This document shows positions 36,142 through 45,171 of a stretch of 64,000 nucleotides of DNA, piece by piece. The notes under the pieces are model-generated. The model searched no databases and had not been told where the DNA came from. It saw only the letters and a program-made list of their open reading frames with translations. Position 1 is the first letter of the stretch; each line of letters opens with the position of its first letter. The translations under genes and the position numbers were made by a program. The DNA comes from Synechococcus sp. PCC 6312 (lineage in GTDB: Bacteria; Cyanobacteriota; Cyanobacteriia; Thermosynechococcales; Thermosynechococcaceae). The stretch is from contig NC_019680.1 in the NCBI RefSeq assembly GCF_000316685.1, positions 931,501-995,500 on the forward strand, in the 5' to 3' direction.

Positions 36142-37002
36142 GTGCGTTACTTCATTCAACACCAAACAACCTACAATTACGCCCAGGCCATTGAACTTTT
36201 ACCCCATACGATCCGCCTCCGGCCAAGGGTTTCTGGGTCACAATTGCTGCATCAATTTAGCTGTCAAGTGTTACCGCTGCCGCAAAACCAAACCCTAGTC
36301 TTAGATGCAGAAGGAAACTCGGTTATTCATCTCTGGTGGGGGCGACAACCCACTCAGCAACTCCAAGTTCAAATTACGGCCGAGGTGGAAACCTTATGTA
36401 CCAATCCCTTTAATTTTGTTTTAGAACCCTGGGCAACCCATTTTCCACTCAATTATCCCACCCTCACCCTCCATAGCCTCCAGGCCTATCTCACCCCACC
36501 CCTACCCCCCGTTGGGTTTGACCCGGTTGCCTATCAATTGGCCCAAGATATTGCCCAGGCCTGTGACAGCAACATCATCCTCTTCCTAAACCAACTGACC
36601 CAAAAACTTTATGAACACAGCACCTACCAAATTCGGGAAGTTGGCTCTCCCTGGCCCCCCTGTTTGACCTGGCAAAAGCAATCCGGTTCCTGTCGGGATT
36701 TAACGGTTTTGTTTATGGAAGCCTGTCGCTGTATGGGGTTGGCGGCCCGGTTTGTCAGTGGCTACCAAGAAGGGGATACCGACAGCACTGAGCGACATTT
36801 ACATGCTTGGGCAGAAGTCTATTTACCGGGGGCTGGCTGGCTGGGCTATGATCCAACCCATGGTTTAGCGGTGGCGGATCGGCATATTGCCCTGGTGGCG
36901 GCGGCTCATCCCCTCAATGCATCTCCAGTGAGCGGTTCTGTGCGCGGATCAGGGGTTCAGTCAGAGATGAGTTACCAACTGGCTATTTCTGTTTTAGCCT
37001 AA
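36142..37002 (+). CDS. Transglutaminase-like cysteine protease family protein
   Basis: About 286 residues. An N-terminal beta domain (VRYFIQHQTTYNYAQAIELLPHTIRLRPR) precedes a papain/transglutaminase fold. The triad is visible: Cys in SGSCRDLTVLFMEACR, His in RHLHAWAEVYLPGAGW and Asp in YDPTHG. It follows the alpha-E gene, with which it commonly pairs, by 52 bases. GTG 36142 begins the normal N-terminus of the family; upstream in-frame codons overlap the alpha-E gene. Target protein or peptide unknown. Confidence 0.9.
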   Translation: MRYFIQHQTTYNYAQAIELLPHTIRLRPRVSGSQLLHQFSCQVLPLPQNQTLVLDAEGNSVIHLWWGRQPTQQLQVQITAEVETLCTNPFNFVLEPWATHFPLNYPTLTLHSLQAYLTPPLPPVGFDPVAYQLAQDIAQACDSNIILFLNQLTQKLYEHSTYQIREVGSPWPPCLTWQKQSGSCRDLTVLFMEACRCMGLAARFVSGYQEGDTDSTERHLHAWAEVYLPGAGWLGYDPTHGLAVADRHIALVAAAHPLNASPVSGSVRGSGVQSEMSYQLAISVLA

Positions 37003-37024
37003 GGGACTGCCCCAGATTGGGATA

Positions 37025-37125
37025 TGGCGTTACGCAGACAGAACTAGATGAGTTGAAGCTCTAGAAGCCTGGCCTATTTCGTATTATCTAGGGGATCACC
37101 ACGCGACTATCCATGGGTAACGCTA
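37025..37125. repeat. Small inverted-repeat element with TGGCGTTAC ends (copy B)
   Basis: TGGCGTTACGCA at 37025-37036 and TGGGTAACGCTA at 37114-37125 face each other across 77 bases. The ends match those of copy A at 5775-5862, and the left arms also share CAGAC just inside. Internal sequence otherwise differs. It lies between the transglutaminase gene and purC. Confidence 0.4.
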
Positions 37126-37282
37126 TGCTATGCCGGGTCTAGGCTTCACGGTTCTGATTCAAAGCTCTACAAGGAGCCAAGCTAACAATAGGAGATCTGA
37201 GCAAAAGGTGTCAAAATGGCTAATATCTGCCTTTGTATAAGATTAGTGAGCGGATACGCCCTTTGTCCTGATTTGCCTGACT

Positions 37283-38044
37283 ATGACTGCAACCAATCAC
37301 CCAAATCTATTTGACCTAGCCCCAGAACATAAACTCTATGAGGGTAAGGCAAAGATTATCTACAAAACCCCAGATCCCCAGGTTTTACTCGCCTATTTCA
37401 AGGATGATGCCACAGCGTTTAATGCCCAAAAAAAGGGTGCAATTGTCGGCAAAGGACGGATGAACTGCCAGATTTCCAGTCATTTATTTCGTTACTTAGC
37501 CCACCAGGCCATTGCCAGTCATTTTATGGATCAGCTTGCCCCCGATGTCATGCAAGTCCAGGCTGTAGAGATTATTCCCCTGGAAGTGGTTGTCCGGAAT
37601 CGGGCTGCTGGGAGTCTTTGCAAACAAACGGGCCTGGAATTGGGGCTGGTTTTGCCAGTTCCATTGGTAGAATTTTATCTGAAGGACGATGCCTTGGGTG
37701 ATCCCCTCCTGACCCCAGATCGCTTAAGCCTGCTGGATCTGGCCAGTGCTGCCGAAATTGCCCAACTGCGGGGCCAGGCCTTGAAAATCAACAGTCTCTT
37801 GACCCACTTTTTTCAGGACTGTGGCATTACCCTGGTGGACTTTAAGTTAGAGTTCGGTCGCAATCCCCAGGGCAAAATTTTACTAGCCGATGAAATTAGT
37901 CCAGATACCTGTCGTTTATGGAACCAGGCCGAGTCAGATACCAATCGCCGGGTTATGGATAAGGATCGGTTTCGTCAAGATTTAGGCGATATCGAAGCTG
38001 CCTATAAGAGCGTTATGGAGCGGGTTTTAGCGCAGGAACTCTGA
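37283..38044 (+). CDS. purC: Phosphoribosylaminoimidazole-succinocarboxamide synthase
   Basis: 253 residues; ATP-dependent SAICAR synthetase of purine synthesis. Conserved strings: LYEGKAKIIY (nucleotide loop), AYFKDDATAFNAQKKG.I.GKG, EVVVRN.AAGS, the LVDFKLEFGR and LADEISPDTCRLW block, and DKDRFRQDLG. Length normal. ATG 37283 is followed directly by a conserved N-terminus. No other pur gene is adjacent. Confidence 0.96.
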   Translation: MTATNHPNLFDLAPEHKLYEGKAKIIYKTPDPQVLLAYFKDDATAFNAQKKGAIVGKGRMNCQISSHLFRYLAHQAIASHFMDQLAPDVMQVQAVEIIPLEVVVRNRAAGSLCKQTGLELGLVLPVPLVEFYLKDDALGDPLLTPDRLSLLDLASAAEIAQLRGQALKINSLLTHFFQDCGITLVDFKLEFGRNPQGKILLADEISPDTCRLWNQAESDTNRRVMDKDRFRQDLGDIEAAYKSVMERVLAQEL

Positions 38045-38242
38045 CAAGGTTTTCAATGTTTTCAATTTCGCCAACCCGATCGTTAAGAGTCCTAATCTCA
38101 GTCTTAATCAGTCTTTGTGATGTCTAGTCATTTCTGCCAAAACTGGGGCACTATCCCTCCCGGAGGCTACACCAACAAGGCGGCTGCTCGTCATGGCTTC
38201 AAGTCTTTTGGTGTTTCATTCCGAAGTGAAATGACTCTCAGG

Positions 38243-38755
38243 TTAGGCCTGACAACAGTTCATCTCATAGATACACACCTTTCGATCTTGCCAGGTTGTG
38301 TCTGCTGCAACTAAGTTCATGCCAATTTTTTCGGCGACGCGCCTAGAGGCAAGATTTTGAGGATGAATGAGACAGATTAATCGTTTAAGTTTTAGTTGAC
38401 TGAACCCATACTGACAACAGGCCTGGGCTGCTTCTGTGGCTAAACCCTGGCCCCAAAGTTGCCGCTGAACGTGAAACCCAAGTTCAACCATTTCAACTCC
38501 ATTAACCTCCTGTAAAACTAAGCCACAATCCCCAATCACTTGACCACTCTTTTTCAGAACTAATGCCCACAGGCCAAAGCCATGATCGCGGTATCTTTGG
38601 CGATTACAGTTGATCCAGGTTTTAGTCATCTGATCATCAAAGGGCTGAGGATAAAACTTCATTGCGTCGGGATCAGAAAGAACCAGCAGTAAATCATGAC
38701 TATCTGCTAAGGTCATCGGCCGGAGGATCATGCGAGTTGTTTCTAGTCGAAGCAT
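38243..38755 (-). CDS. GNAT family N-acetyltransferase (RimJ-like)
   Basis: About 170 residues. Opens LETTRMILRPMT..D, the usual RimJ/RimL-type start, and contains IGDCGLVL, ELGFHVQRQLWGQGLATEAAQACCQYGF (acetyl-CoA-binding loop) and RVAEKIGMNLV. It probably acetylates an N-terminus or a small amine; substrate unknown. It overlaps the 3' end of truB by 56 bases, suggesting coupled translation. An in-frame codon at 38830 would extend it further into truB. Confidence 0.85.
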   Translation of the reverse strand: MLRLETTRMILRPMTLADSHDLLLVLSDPDAMKFYPQPFDDQMTKTWINCNRQRYRDHGFGLWALVLKKSGQVIGDCGLVLQEVNGVEMVELGFHVQRQLWGQGLATEAAQACCQYGFSQLKLKRLICLIHPQNLASRRVAEKIGMNLVAADTTWQDRKVCIYEMNCCQA

Positions 38756-39659
38756 TGTTGTCCATTGAATGATCAATGTGGCTAGGGAGGACAACTTTAG
38801 CACGGAAAATATCGTCTTCAAGCTGACCAATGCCGAGTAATGTTCCGGCTTGATCCAACACTTGATAGGGAGTGGTTAAATTTACGGTTTCAATCGCCAT
38901 TTTCTGCCCACAACACCAGCGTTTAGCAATTTCTGAGTCCAATTTAATGGCTGGGAGATGTTGCAGAGCCAGGCCTGGGGAAATTAAAGTTGTAGATTCT
39001 GGGCTGAGATCACCAAGAGTCAGCGCATTAACCAACTCAAATCCACAACTTTTTGTCCGAACTAAGCTAACTAAAGTTCCCCCAACACCTAAAGCTGCAC
39101 CCAAGTCTCTAGCGATGGCGCGAATATAGGTTCCGGGGCCACAGCGAATGGATAGTTCCAATGTTGGGGTCGGGCCGGGTTGCCAAGCTAAAACCTCAAG
39201 ATTGAAAATATCAACCCAGCGTGTCGGGATATCAATCCTTTGACCGTTTCGGGCTAACTGGTAGAGTCGTTTCCCCTCAATTTGAACGGCACTATAGGCC
39301 GGTGGAAGTTGATCGTACCCCTTTTGAAAGATGTCTAACCTTTGCCTCACCTGTGCTTGAGTTATTTCACTAGCATTGGCCTGAGAAATAATTGTTCCTG
39401 TTATGTCGTCTGTATCGGTCACCAGGCCCAGTTGGATCACCCCTCGATAGGCTTTTTCTGTGGGCAAGTAGGGCAACAAACGGGTCGCAGAACCTAAGGC
39501 AATTGGTAACACCCCAGTTGCCATTGGATCTAACGTTCCGCCATGACCAACCCGCTTAAGTCTAAAAATCCGCCGCACCTTAGCCACACAATCATGGGAG
39601 GTAAATCCCTCTGGTTTATTCAGATTAAGAAACCCAGATAATTGCAGCCTATTATTCAT
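38700..39659 (-). CDS. truB: tRNA pseudouridine(55) synthase TruB
   Basis: About 319 residues. Converts U55 of tRNAs to pseudouridine. The catalytic motif HGGTLDPMATGVLPIALGSATRL carries the active-site Asp; NKPEGFTSHD and RVGHGG precede it, and PPAYSAVQ.EGKRLYQLAR and RCGPGTYIRAIARDLG follow. The C-terminal tail after KVVLP is longer than usual and runs into the overlapping acetyltransferase gene. ATG 39659 preferred; a TTG at 39689 is in frame. Confidence 0.94.
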   Translation of the reverse strand: MNNRLQLSGFLNLNKPEGFTSHDCVAKVRRIFRLKRVGHGGTLDPMATGVLPIALGSATRLLPYLPTEKAYRGVIQLGLVTDTDDITGTIISQANASEITQAQVRQRLDIFQKGYDQLPPAYSAVQIEGKRLYQLARNGQRIDIPTRWVDIFNLEVLAWQPGPTPTLELSIRCGPGTYIRAIARDLGAALGVGGTLVSLVRTKSCGFELVNALTLGDLSPESTTLISPGLALQHLPAIKLDSEIAKRWCCGQKMAIETVNLTTPYQVLDQAGTLLGIGQLEDDIFRAKVVLPSHIDHSMDNNASTRNNSHDPPADDLSR

Positions 39660-39958
39660 AAATCCTGAAGCCAACTCAATCGTTTGCAAATCTGCATCTA
39701 TTTATCCAGATGTGGATATTTAAGGTGTGTCCAGGCCAACTATTTGACAGTCCGCGATAACACTTGCGTTTTGATCCCAATCTAGTCAAGGACAATGTGG
39801 TCAAAACTAAAGGAGCTAAAACTTTGTGTCTGAACTCAGCTTATGCTAGAAGGGATACATTAGGATTGCCAGAATTCTAGGCTTGGCTGCGGATATGTGT
39901 AGATCTTCTCCGAACAAGCAACGCTCCACAGTCGGATACGTTTTGAAGAGGTTGATTT
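39660..39958. other. Divergent promoter region truB / cobW-like
   Basis: About 300 bases between divergent starts. I looked for a Zur-type palindrome before the CobW gene, since CobW-family metal chaperones are often zinc-regulated, and did not see a convincing one. No small frame is credible. Confidence 0.4.
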
Positions 39959-40927
39959 ATGGTGATGTCCACTACATCTGTACCTGTAACGGTCTTGACT
40001 GGATATTTGGGGGCCGGAAAAACCACCTTACTGAACCGAATTTTGACTTACGAACATGGCAAGAAGGTGGCCGTGATTGTCAATGAATTTGGCGAAGTTG
40101 GGATTGATCATCAACTGGTTGTCAATGCTGATGAAGAAATTTTTGAGATGAACAATGGCTGTATTTGCTGCACAGTCCGGGGCGATCTGATTCGGATTAT
40201 TGGCAATCTGATGCGGCGGCGGGATAAGTTTGACCACTTGGTGATTGAAACCACCGGCCTGGCGGATCCGGCTCCTGTGATTCAAACCTTTTTTATGGAT
40301 GATGATGTCCGCTCCCAGGCCCAATTAGATGCGGTCGTGACGGTGGTTGATACCAAACATATTGAGCACCATTGGGATGCGGATGAAGCCCTGGAGCAGA
40401 TTGGCTTTGCCGATATAATTTTGTTAAACAAAACCGATTTAGTCTCCCCAGAGCAGTTGCTAAGACTGGAAGAACGAATCCGCGGGATGAATGCCCTGGC
40501 TAAAATTTACCGGACTCAAAATGCCGAAATCTCTATGGATGCCATTCTGGGGGTGCAAGCCTTTGATTTAGACCGAGCCTTAGAAGTTGATCCCAATTTC
40601 CTCAATGAAGTGGCCCATGAACATGATGAAACCGTGGGGTCTGTGGCCATTAGAGAATCCGGGGAAGTGGACGGGGAGCGACTCGATGGTTGGCTGAGTC
40701 ACCTGTTGCAAACCCAAGGGGCCAATATCTTTCGGATGAAGGGGATTCTCAATCTGGCTGGGGAAGATCACCGCTTTGTCTTTCAGGGAGTCCATATGTT
40801 GTTTGATGGCCGGGCTGACCGACTTTGGAAATCCCCAGCGGAACGAAAAAACGAACTGGTCTTTATTGGCCGAAACTTAGATGCTGCAATGCTGACTCAA
40901 GGATTCCAGGCCTGCCTTCTTCCATGA
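39959..40927 (+). CDS. CobW/COG0523 family GTP-binding metallochaperone
   Basis: 322 residues. A G3E-type P-loop GTPase: GYLGAGKTTLLNRIL (Walker A), the metal-binding CxCC motif in NNGCICCTVRGDL, ETTGLADPAP, and NKTDLV. The C-terminal domain has LQTQGANIFRMKGILNL..ED.RFVFQGVHM, typical of the family. COG0523 proteins hand metals, often zinc, to client enzymes. A His/Asp/Glu-rich loop (VAHEHDETVG) may bind metal. The stop overlaps the start of the WD40 gene (ATGA), so the two are translationally coupled. Confidence 0.92.
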   Translation: MVMSTTSVPVTVLTGYLGAGKTTLLNRILTYEHGKKVAVIVNEFGEVGIDHQLVVNADEEIFEMNNGCICCTVRGDLIRIIGNLMRRRDKFDHLVIETTGLADPAPVIQTFFMDDDVRSQAQLDAVVTVVDTKHIEHHWDADEALEQIGFADIILLNKTDLVSPEQLLRLEERIRGMNALAKIYRTQNAEISMDAILGVQAFDLDRALEVDPNFLNEVAHEHDETVGSVAIRESGEVDGERLDGWLSHLLQTQGANIFRMKGILNLAGEDHRFVFQGVHMLFDGRADRLWKSPAERKNELVFIGRNLDAAMLTQGFQACLLP

Positions 40928-41976
40928 CTAACTCTGTGCCCAAGTTTCAACCCGTCTTTACGGGGGAATTGAGTGATTATGTCACGGGCCTGGCCTGGTC
41001 ATCTAGGGGGCTATTGGCAGCCTGCTCGGCGGCGGGAGAAGTTGGAATTGCTGATGGTGAAGTCCTTAAGCTAATTAAACAAGCCGATGGCTACTCCCTT
41101 AGTCAGGTATTATTTTCGACCGATGGGCAGTTCTTGGCAGCGGCGGGGCAAACAGGGGATGTCTTCATCTGGCAGCTTGATTCTCAGGCCACGGCAACCT
41201 TAATCACCACTCTCCATAATCCGGGAGTTTGGATTGATCATCTGGCCTGGCATCCCACGCGCGCAGAATTGGCCATTGGTCTGAAGCATTATGTCCAAGT
41301 TTGGGATGTTGTTGCGCAAGCGGTGATCACCACCTTAGATTTTGCTGCGTCTTCGATTTTGGGACTGGACTGGCATCCTGCGGGAGATTATTTGGCGGTG
41401 GGTGGGTACCAAGGGATTCGGGTTTGGACCGCAGCGGATTGGGATGAAGAACCTCAACATTTAGAGTTAATGTCCGCTTGTGTTGGCCTGGCCTGGGCGG
41501 GTAATGGGGAGTTTATGGCGGCGGCAAATATTGATCGCACCCTTTCCGTTTGGCAGTGGGGAGATATCAGTCCCTGGGAAATGCGGGGGTTTCCGGGCAA
41601 GGTTAAACAACTGGTTTGGTCGGATTTGGCCTCTAGCTCTGGTGCGCCCTTGTTAGCCTCAAGCTGTGCCGAGGGCATTGTTGTTTGGGAGCGAGATCAA
41701 GACATTGGTTGGGCTTCCAGAATTTTAGATCTGCATCAGCAGGCCGTGATCACCGTTGTCTTTCAACCCAACAGCTTACTGTTAGCCTCGGCCGGTTCAG
41801 AGGGTTGGCTCTGTTTATGGGATCAGGCCCAGGAGCCAATTCAAATTCTTGAAGGAGTAAAAGTCGGTTTTAGTACCCTGGCCTGGAGCAGAGATGGCAG
41901 TTTAGTGGCGGCTGGGGGGCAGGTCGGGGAAGTTCTAGTTTGGCAAAACGTTGAAAATATTTCGATAAATAATTAA
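40924..41976 (+). CDS. WD40 repeat protein
   Basis: About 350 residues forming one beta-propeller. At least six WD-type repeats can be seen, marked by LAWSSRG, VLFSTDGQFLAAAGQTGDVFIW, LAWHPTRAELAIG...VQVWD, LDWHPAGDYLAVGGYQGIRVW, WAGNGEFMAAANIDRTLSVW, VVFQPNSLLLASAGSEGWLCLWD and LAWSRDGSLVAAGGQVGEVLVW. It begins with the ATG inside the CobW stop (ATGA overlap). A partner or scaffold role for the GTPase is a reasonable inference from coupling, not shown. Confidence 0.9.
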   Translation: MTNSVPKFQPVFTGELSDYVTGLAWSSRGLLAACSAAGEVGIADGEVLKLIKQADGYSLSQVLFSTDGQFLAAAGQTGDVFIWQLDSQATATLITTLHNPGVWIDHLAWHPTRAELAIGLKHYVQVWDVVAQAVITTLDFAASSILGLDWHPAGDYLAVGGYQGIRVWTAADWDEEPQHLELMSACVGLAWAGNGEFMAAANIDRTLSVWQWGDISPWEMRGFPGKVKQLVWSDLASSSGAPLLASSCAEGIVVWERDQDIGWASRILDLHQQAVITVVFQPNSLLLASAGSEGWLCLWDQAQEPIQILEGVKVGFSTLAWSRDGSLVAAGGQVGEVLVWQNVENISINN

Positions 41977-41995
41977 ATATCACCAGTAACCGCCC

Positions 41996-42466
41996 ATGAA
42001 TCAATCACCAATTTCCGCAACATCTATCCCCGCCATCCAGGGGCAGACCATCTACCCAGAACCTTATGCCTCTCTAGTTCAAGGGCGGTTGAAACGAAAA
42101 TTAGGGGACTTTTTTGGACTGAAAAATTTTGGGGTAAATTTAACCGATTTGGCCCCCGGTACCCAGTCCGCCCTGCTCCACCATCACTCCCAGCAGGATG
42201 AATTCATTTTTATTTTGGAAGGAACACCAACCCTAATTCTGGGTGATCGGGAACTTATCTTGGGGCCTGGGGATTGTTATGGGTTTCCAGCCGGCACTGG
42301 GATTGCTCATCAATTAGTCAACCCATCAGCAGAACCTGTCAGATACTTAGAGATTGGTGACCGCAGCCCCAACGATCAGGTTAACTATCCTAATGATGAT
42401 CTCCAGGCCACCTTAATCGATGGGCAATGGATAATTACTCACAAAGATGGCCAACTCTATCAATGA
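41996..42466 (+). CDS. Cupin domain protein
   Basis: 156 residues, one cupin barrel. Motif 1 is LHHHSQQDEFIFILEG (His, His, Glu metal ligands) and motif 2 is PAGTGIAHQLVN (His ligand). A C-terminal tail DGQWIITHKDGQ follows. It could be a metal-dependent enzyme or sensor; the substrate is unknown. It starts 19 bases after the WD40 gene, so CobW, WD40 and cupin probably form one operon, and a metal-loaded cupin would be a natural client of the CobW protein. Confidence 0.85.
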   Translation: MNQSPISATSIPAIQGQTIYPEPYASLVQGRLKRKLGDFFGLKNFGVNLTDLAPGTQSALLHHHSQQDEFIFILEGTPTLILGDRELILGPGDCYGFPAGTGIAHQLVNPSAEPVRYLEIGDRSPNDQVNYPNDDLQATLIDGQWIITHKDGQLYQ

Positions 42467-42532
42467 AGCTACCGATCAAGTCCATCCCCTAACCTAGCTC
42501 AGGAATCCCCATTGGCCAGCTTCGTTCATCAA

Positions 42533-44059
42533 TTAACGTCCAGCAGACATTTTTTTCAGCAGATCTACAAAGCCTTTGACTTCATCCCGGAACATAAACC
42601 CAGCATAGGCTTCCATCCCGTGTTCTCCCAAGTCCAGGCCCTCGATCTCTTCATCTGGAGAAACTCGAATCCCAATCGTTTTATCAATCAGGAACCAGGC
42701 CACTGTCGCAAAAACAACGGTAAACAGGCCAACAGTCGCCACCCCAATAAACTGATGCCAAAGTTGATCTGCACCGCCACCCAGCAATAGGCCCCTAGCT
42801 GGCCCCAGTCCCTCGGCATAGAGCTTCCCAGGCCCCGCCGCAAACAGTCCTACGCTTAAGGTTCCCCATGTCCCATTCACCAAATGCACCGAAACAGCCC
42901 CAACCGGATCGTCAATCCGCAGTTTGTCCACATAAACTACCGAAAAGACGATAATGATTCCAGCAACAATTCCAATCAAAATTGCACTCTCAATACTGAC
43001 AAAGGCACAGGGAGCCGTAATGGCCACCAGGCCGGCCAAAATCCCATTGATAATCATCGAAAGGTCAGGCTTGCCAAAATAGAGCGTGGAAATCACCGTT
43101 GCAGTCGCTCCCCCAAAGGCCGCCGCCATATTCGTCGTTACGGTAATGTGGGCAATGGCACTGGCATCTGCTGTCATCGTAGAACCGGGGTTAAAGCCAA
43201 ACCAACCCAACCAAAGAATCAAACAGCCCAAAGTCGCAATGGCAAAATTATGGCCGGGAATCGCTACAGCCCCGCCATCTTCCGTGTAACGCCCAATCCT
43301 TGGCCCCAGCAATGCCGCGCCCATCAAGGCTGCCCAGCCCCCGACTGCGTGAACCACTGTGGAGCCAGCAAAGTCCCAAAAGCCCAATTTGGCCAGCCAA
43401 CCCCCGCCCCAAATCCAATGTCCGGTAATGGGATAGGAAATTCCCACTAACAGCAAGCTAAAGGCAAAGAAGGCGTAGAACTTAATCCGTTCGGCCACCG
43501 CTCCCGAAACAATGGTTGCTGCCGTACCCGCAAACACCAGTTGAAAGAAAAACTTGGCTAACAGGGGAGTTGCCGTCCAACTCAAGGCACTATAGACACC
43601 TTCATAGGCATCTCCAGTCGCCGGACTATTGTCGGCCCCCATGAGAAAGAAGCCAGAATTACCCATAAACTCGTTACCGTCTCCGAACATGATGGCAAAA
43701 CCAATGGCCCAAAAGGAGATCGAAGACAAGGCAAAGACAATTAAGTTTTTCGCCAATAGGTTAACGGCATTTTTCGGGCGACAGAATCCCGTCTCCAACA
43801 TACAAAAGCCAGCATTCATGAAGAAGACAAGACAAGCCGTAAACAGAACCCAAATCGTATTCGCGGCTACCTGCAACGATTGGAGGCTCGTCGCTACCTC
43901 ATTTAAGTCCTTGGGAACCTCAACTCCTTGGGCTAAACCAGCCGTAGCTGACAACAGAAGAATCACAGCCCCCAGGCCGGCAAAGGTGCGCAATTTCGGG
44001 GGACGAGAAAGCCAGAGATTAATCTGAGAACGGCGAAGCAAAGGACGGCGGCGGGACAC
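42533..44059 (-). CDS. amt: Ammonium transporter (Amt family)
   Basis: About 508 residues with an N-terminal hydrophobic region and eleven transmembrane helices. Amt conducts ammonium. Signature strings: FFMNAGFCMLETGFCRPKN, the pore-lining AVAERIKFYAFF, DFAGSTVVHAVGGWAAL (first pore His), LGWFGFNPGS and VHLVNGTWGTL (second pore His). The C-terminal regulatory tail ends DLGEHGMEAYAGF, the site where PII contacts. The first in-frame start (44155) lies inside the NtcA box at 44149-44162, so GTG 44059 is preferred. It is likely induced under nitrogen limitation. Confidence 0.95.
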   Translation of the reverse strand: MSRRRPLLRRSQINLWLSRPPKLRTFAGLGAVILLLSATAGLAQGVEVPKDLNEVATSLQSLQVAANTIWVLFTACLVFFMNAGFCMLETGFCRPKNAVNLLAKNLIVFALSSISFWAIGFAIMFGDGNEFMGNSGFFLMGADNSPATGDAYEGVYSALSWTATPLLAKFFFQLVFAGTAATIVSGAVAERIKFYAFFAFSLLLVGISYPITGHWIWGGGWLAKLGFWDFAGSTVVHAVGGWAALMGAALLGPRIGRYTEDGGAVAIPGHNFAIATLGCLILWLGWFGFNPGSTMTADASAIAHITVTTNMAAAFGGATATVISTLYFGKPDLSMIINGILAGLVAITAPCAFVSIESAILIGIVAGIIIVFSVVYVDKLRIDDPVGAVSVHLVNGTWGTLSVGLFAAGPGKLYAEGLGPARGLLLGGGADQLWHQFIGVATVGLFTVVFATVAWFLIDKTIGIRVSPDEEIEGLDLGEHGMEAYAGFMFRDEVKGFVDLLKKMSAGR

Positions 44060-44148
44060 GGGAATTTCCTCGGTTTTAGGGAATGTTAGGGAATAAGAAA
44101 AATCAAAACAGACATTTGCATCATCGGCAACTCGGGGCTGAATTTGGT

Positions 44149-44162
44149 GTATCAACCGTTAC
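44149..44162 (-). promoter_or_regulatory. NtcA-binding site upstream of amt
   Basis: GTATCAACCGTTAC is an exact GTA-N8-TAC NtcA box, 90 bases upstream of the preferred amt start. NtcA activates nitrogen-assimilation genes when 2-oxoglutarate is high, and amt is a classical target. A well-placed TAN3T -10 box was not obvious. Confidence 0.6.
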
Positions 44163-44197
44163 AGATTTTCGACCATTTTCCTAGCTTGATTTTCAGA

Positions 44198-45148
44198 TTA
44201 GGATAATGTCCTCCGAACCCCGCGCAGGAAAATAAAGCTACTGCCAATCAGACCCACAACGGCCCCCAACAGCAACAGGATTAGTAACAACCCAGCCCCA
44301 CCAAGAACGGAGCTAGCTAATAGCTGACCTAAAAGTTTGAGGAGATCCCCCTGTTGCCCTAACCACTGGAGAAGAGCTTGTTCTGTCAAACTAATGCCCC
44401 CCCAGGCCAAAAGTCCGCCGAGCATTCCCAGGCCAGCCCCTTGCACCAAAAAGGGTAAATAAATCCAGCGGGGAGTGGCTCCAACCAGTTCCATAATTTC
44501 AATTTCTGGTTGTCGGACAACGGCTAATAACTGCATGACCGTTGCAATCACCGCCACGGCCGTAACGGCTAGAGCAATGACTAAAATTCCCCCCAACCGT
44601 TGGGCACTTTGACTGAGGGTTTGTAAGCTGACCAAGGCTTTGTCAAGATATTGAACGGAGCTAATTCCGGGGATGGTTTGCACCGCTTTGGCTAATTCCG
44701 GGACATCCTCGCCGCGGGTAGCAATAATCTTAAACTCATCCACGAGGGGATTTTGCATCAGGCCTTGGTTTTCAGCAGCGGTGGTGATGTCACTGGCCCC
44801 TAAGTCTTTTAAGAGTTCCTGCCAGGCCTGGTCTTTGCTAACTAAAATGACTTGGGCCGTATTAGGGAGTTGCTGTAATTGAGTTTGAATTGATTCCGGG
44901 GCCTGGTCGGGTTCCAGATAGGCAGTAATCTCGAGACGGCTCCCCAACTGTTGAAAGGCCGTATCAATCTGGCTGGCAATATTAAAGCCAAAACCAAACA
45001 GAAATAACAGCACCGCCACCGTCAAGACCGCCGCCCCGTTTAGCCAGCCCCCCCGCCATAGGCCCAACTGGGTTTCTCGTGCTAAATATCTAGCTCTGGT
45101 GAGGGTTTCTGATTGCTGGATCGGTGGTAATTGCTTTAGTCCCATCAT
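44198..45148 (-). CDS. ftsX: Cell division protein FtsX
   Basis: 316 residues, four transmembrane helices. Topology: a helix at about residues 35-60, a periplasmic domain with ITAYLEP and the LVDEFKI segment, then three C-terminal helices with VMQLLAVVRQPEIEIMELVGATPRWIYLPFLVQG, the permease core of the FtsX family. With FtsE it transmits ATP-driven movement across the membrane to control peptidoglycan hydrolases at division. It starts 23 bases after ftsE. Confidence 0.9.
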   Translation of the reverse strand: MMGLKQLPPIQQSETLTRARYLARETQLGLWRGGWLNGAAVLTVAVLLFLFGFGFNIASQIDTAFQQLGSRLEITAYLEPDQAPESIQTQLQQLPNTAQVILVSKDQAWQELLKDLGASDITTAAENQGLMQNPLVDEFKIIATRGEDVPELAKAVQTIPGISSVQYLDKALVSLQTLSQSAQRLGGILVIALAVTAVAVIATVMQLLAVVRQPEIEIMELVGATPRWIYLPFLVQGAGLGMLGGLLAWGGISLTEQALLQWLGQQGDLLKLLGQLLASSVLGGAGLLLILLLLGAVVGLIGSSFIFLRGVRRTLS

Positions 45149-45171
45149 GTCCTCTTTGAACGAGCAAAGCT

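Noticed and set aside
42884-43450. 188-codon plus-strand frame inside amt
   Set aside because: Opposite strand of a well-recognised transporter gene; composition (Asn, Arg, Gln, Pro) is that of a shadow frame.
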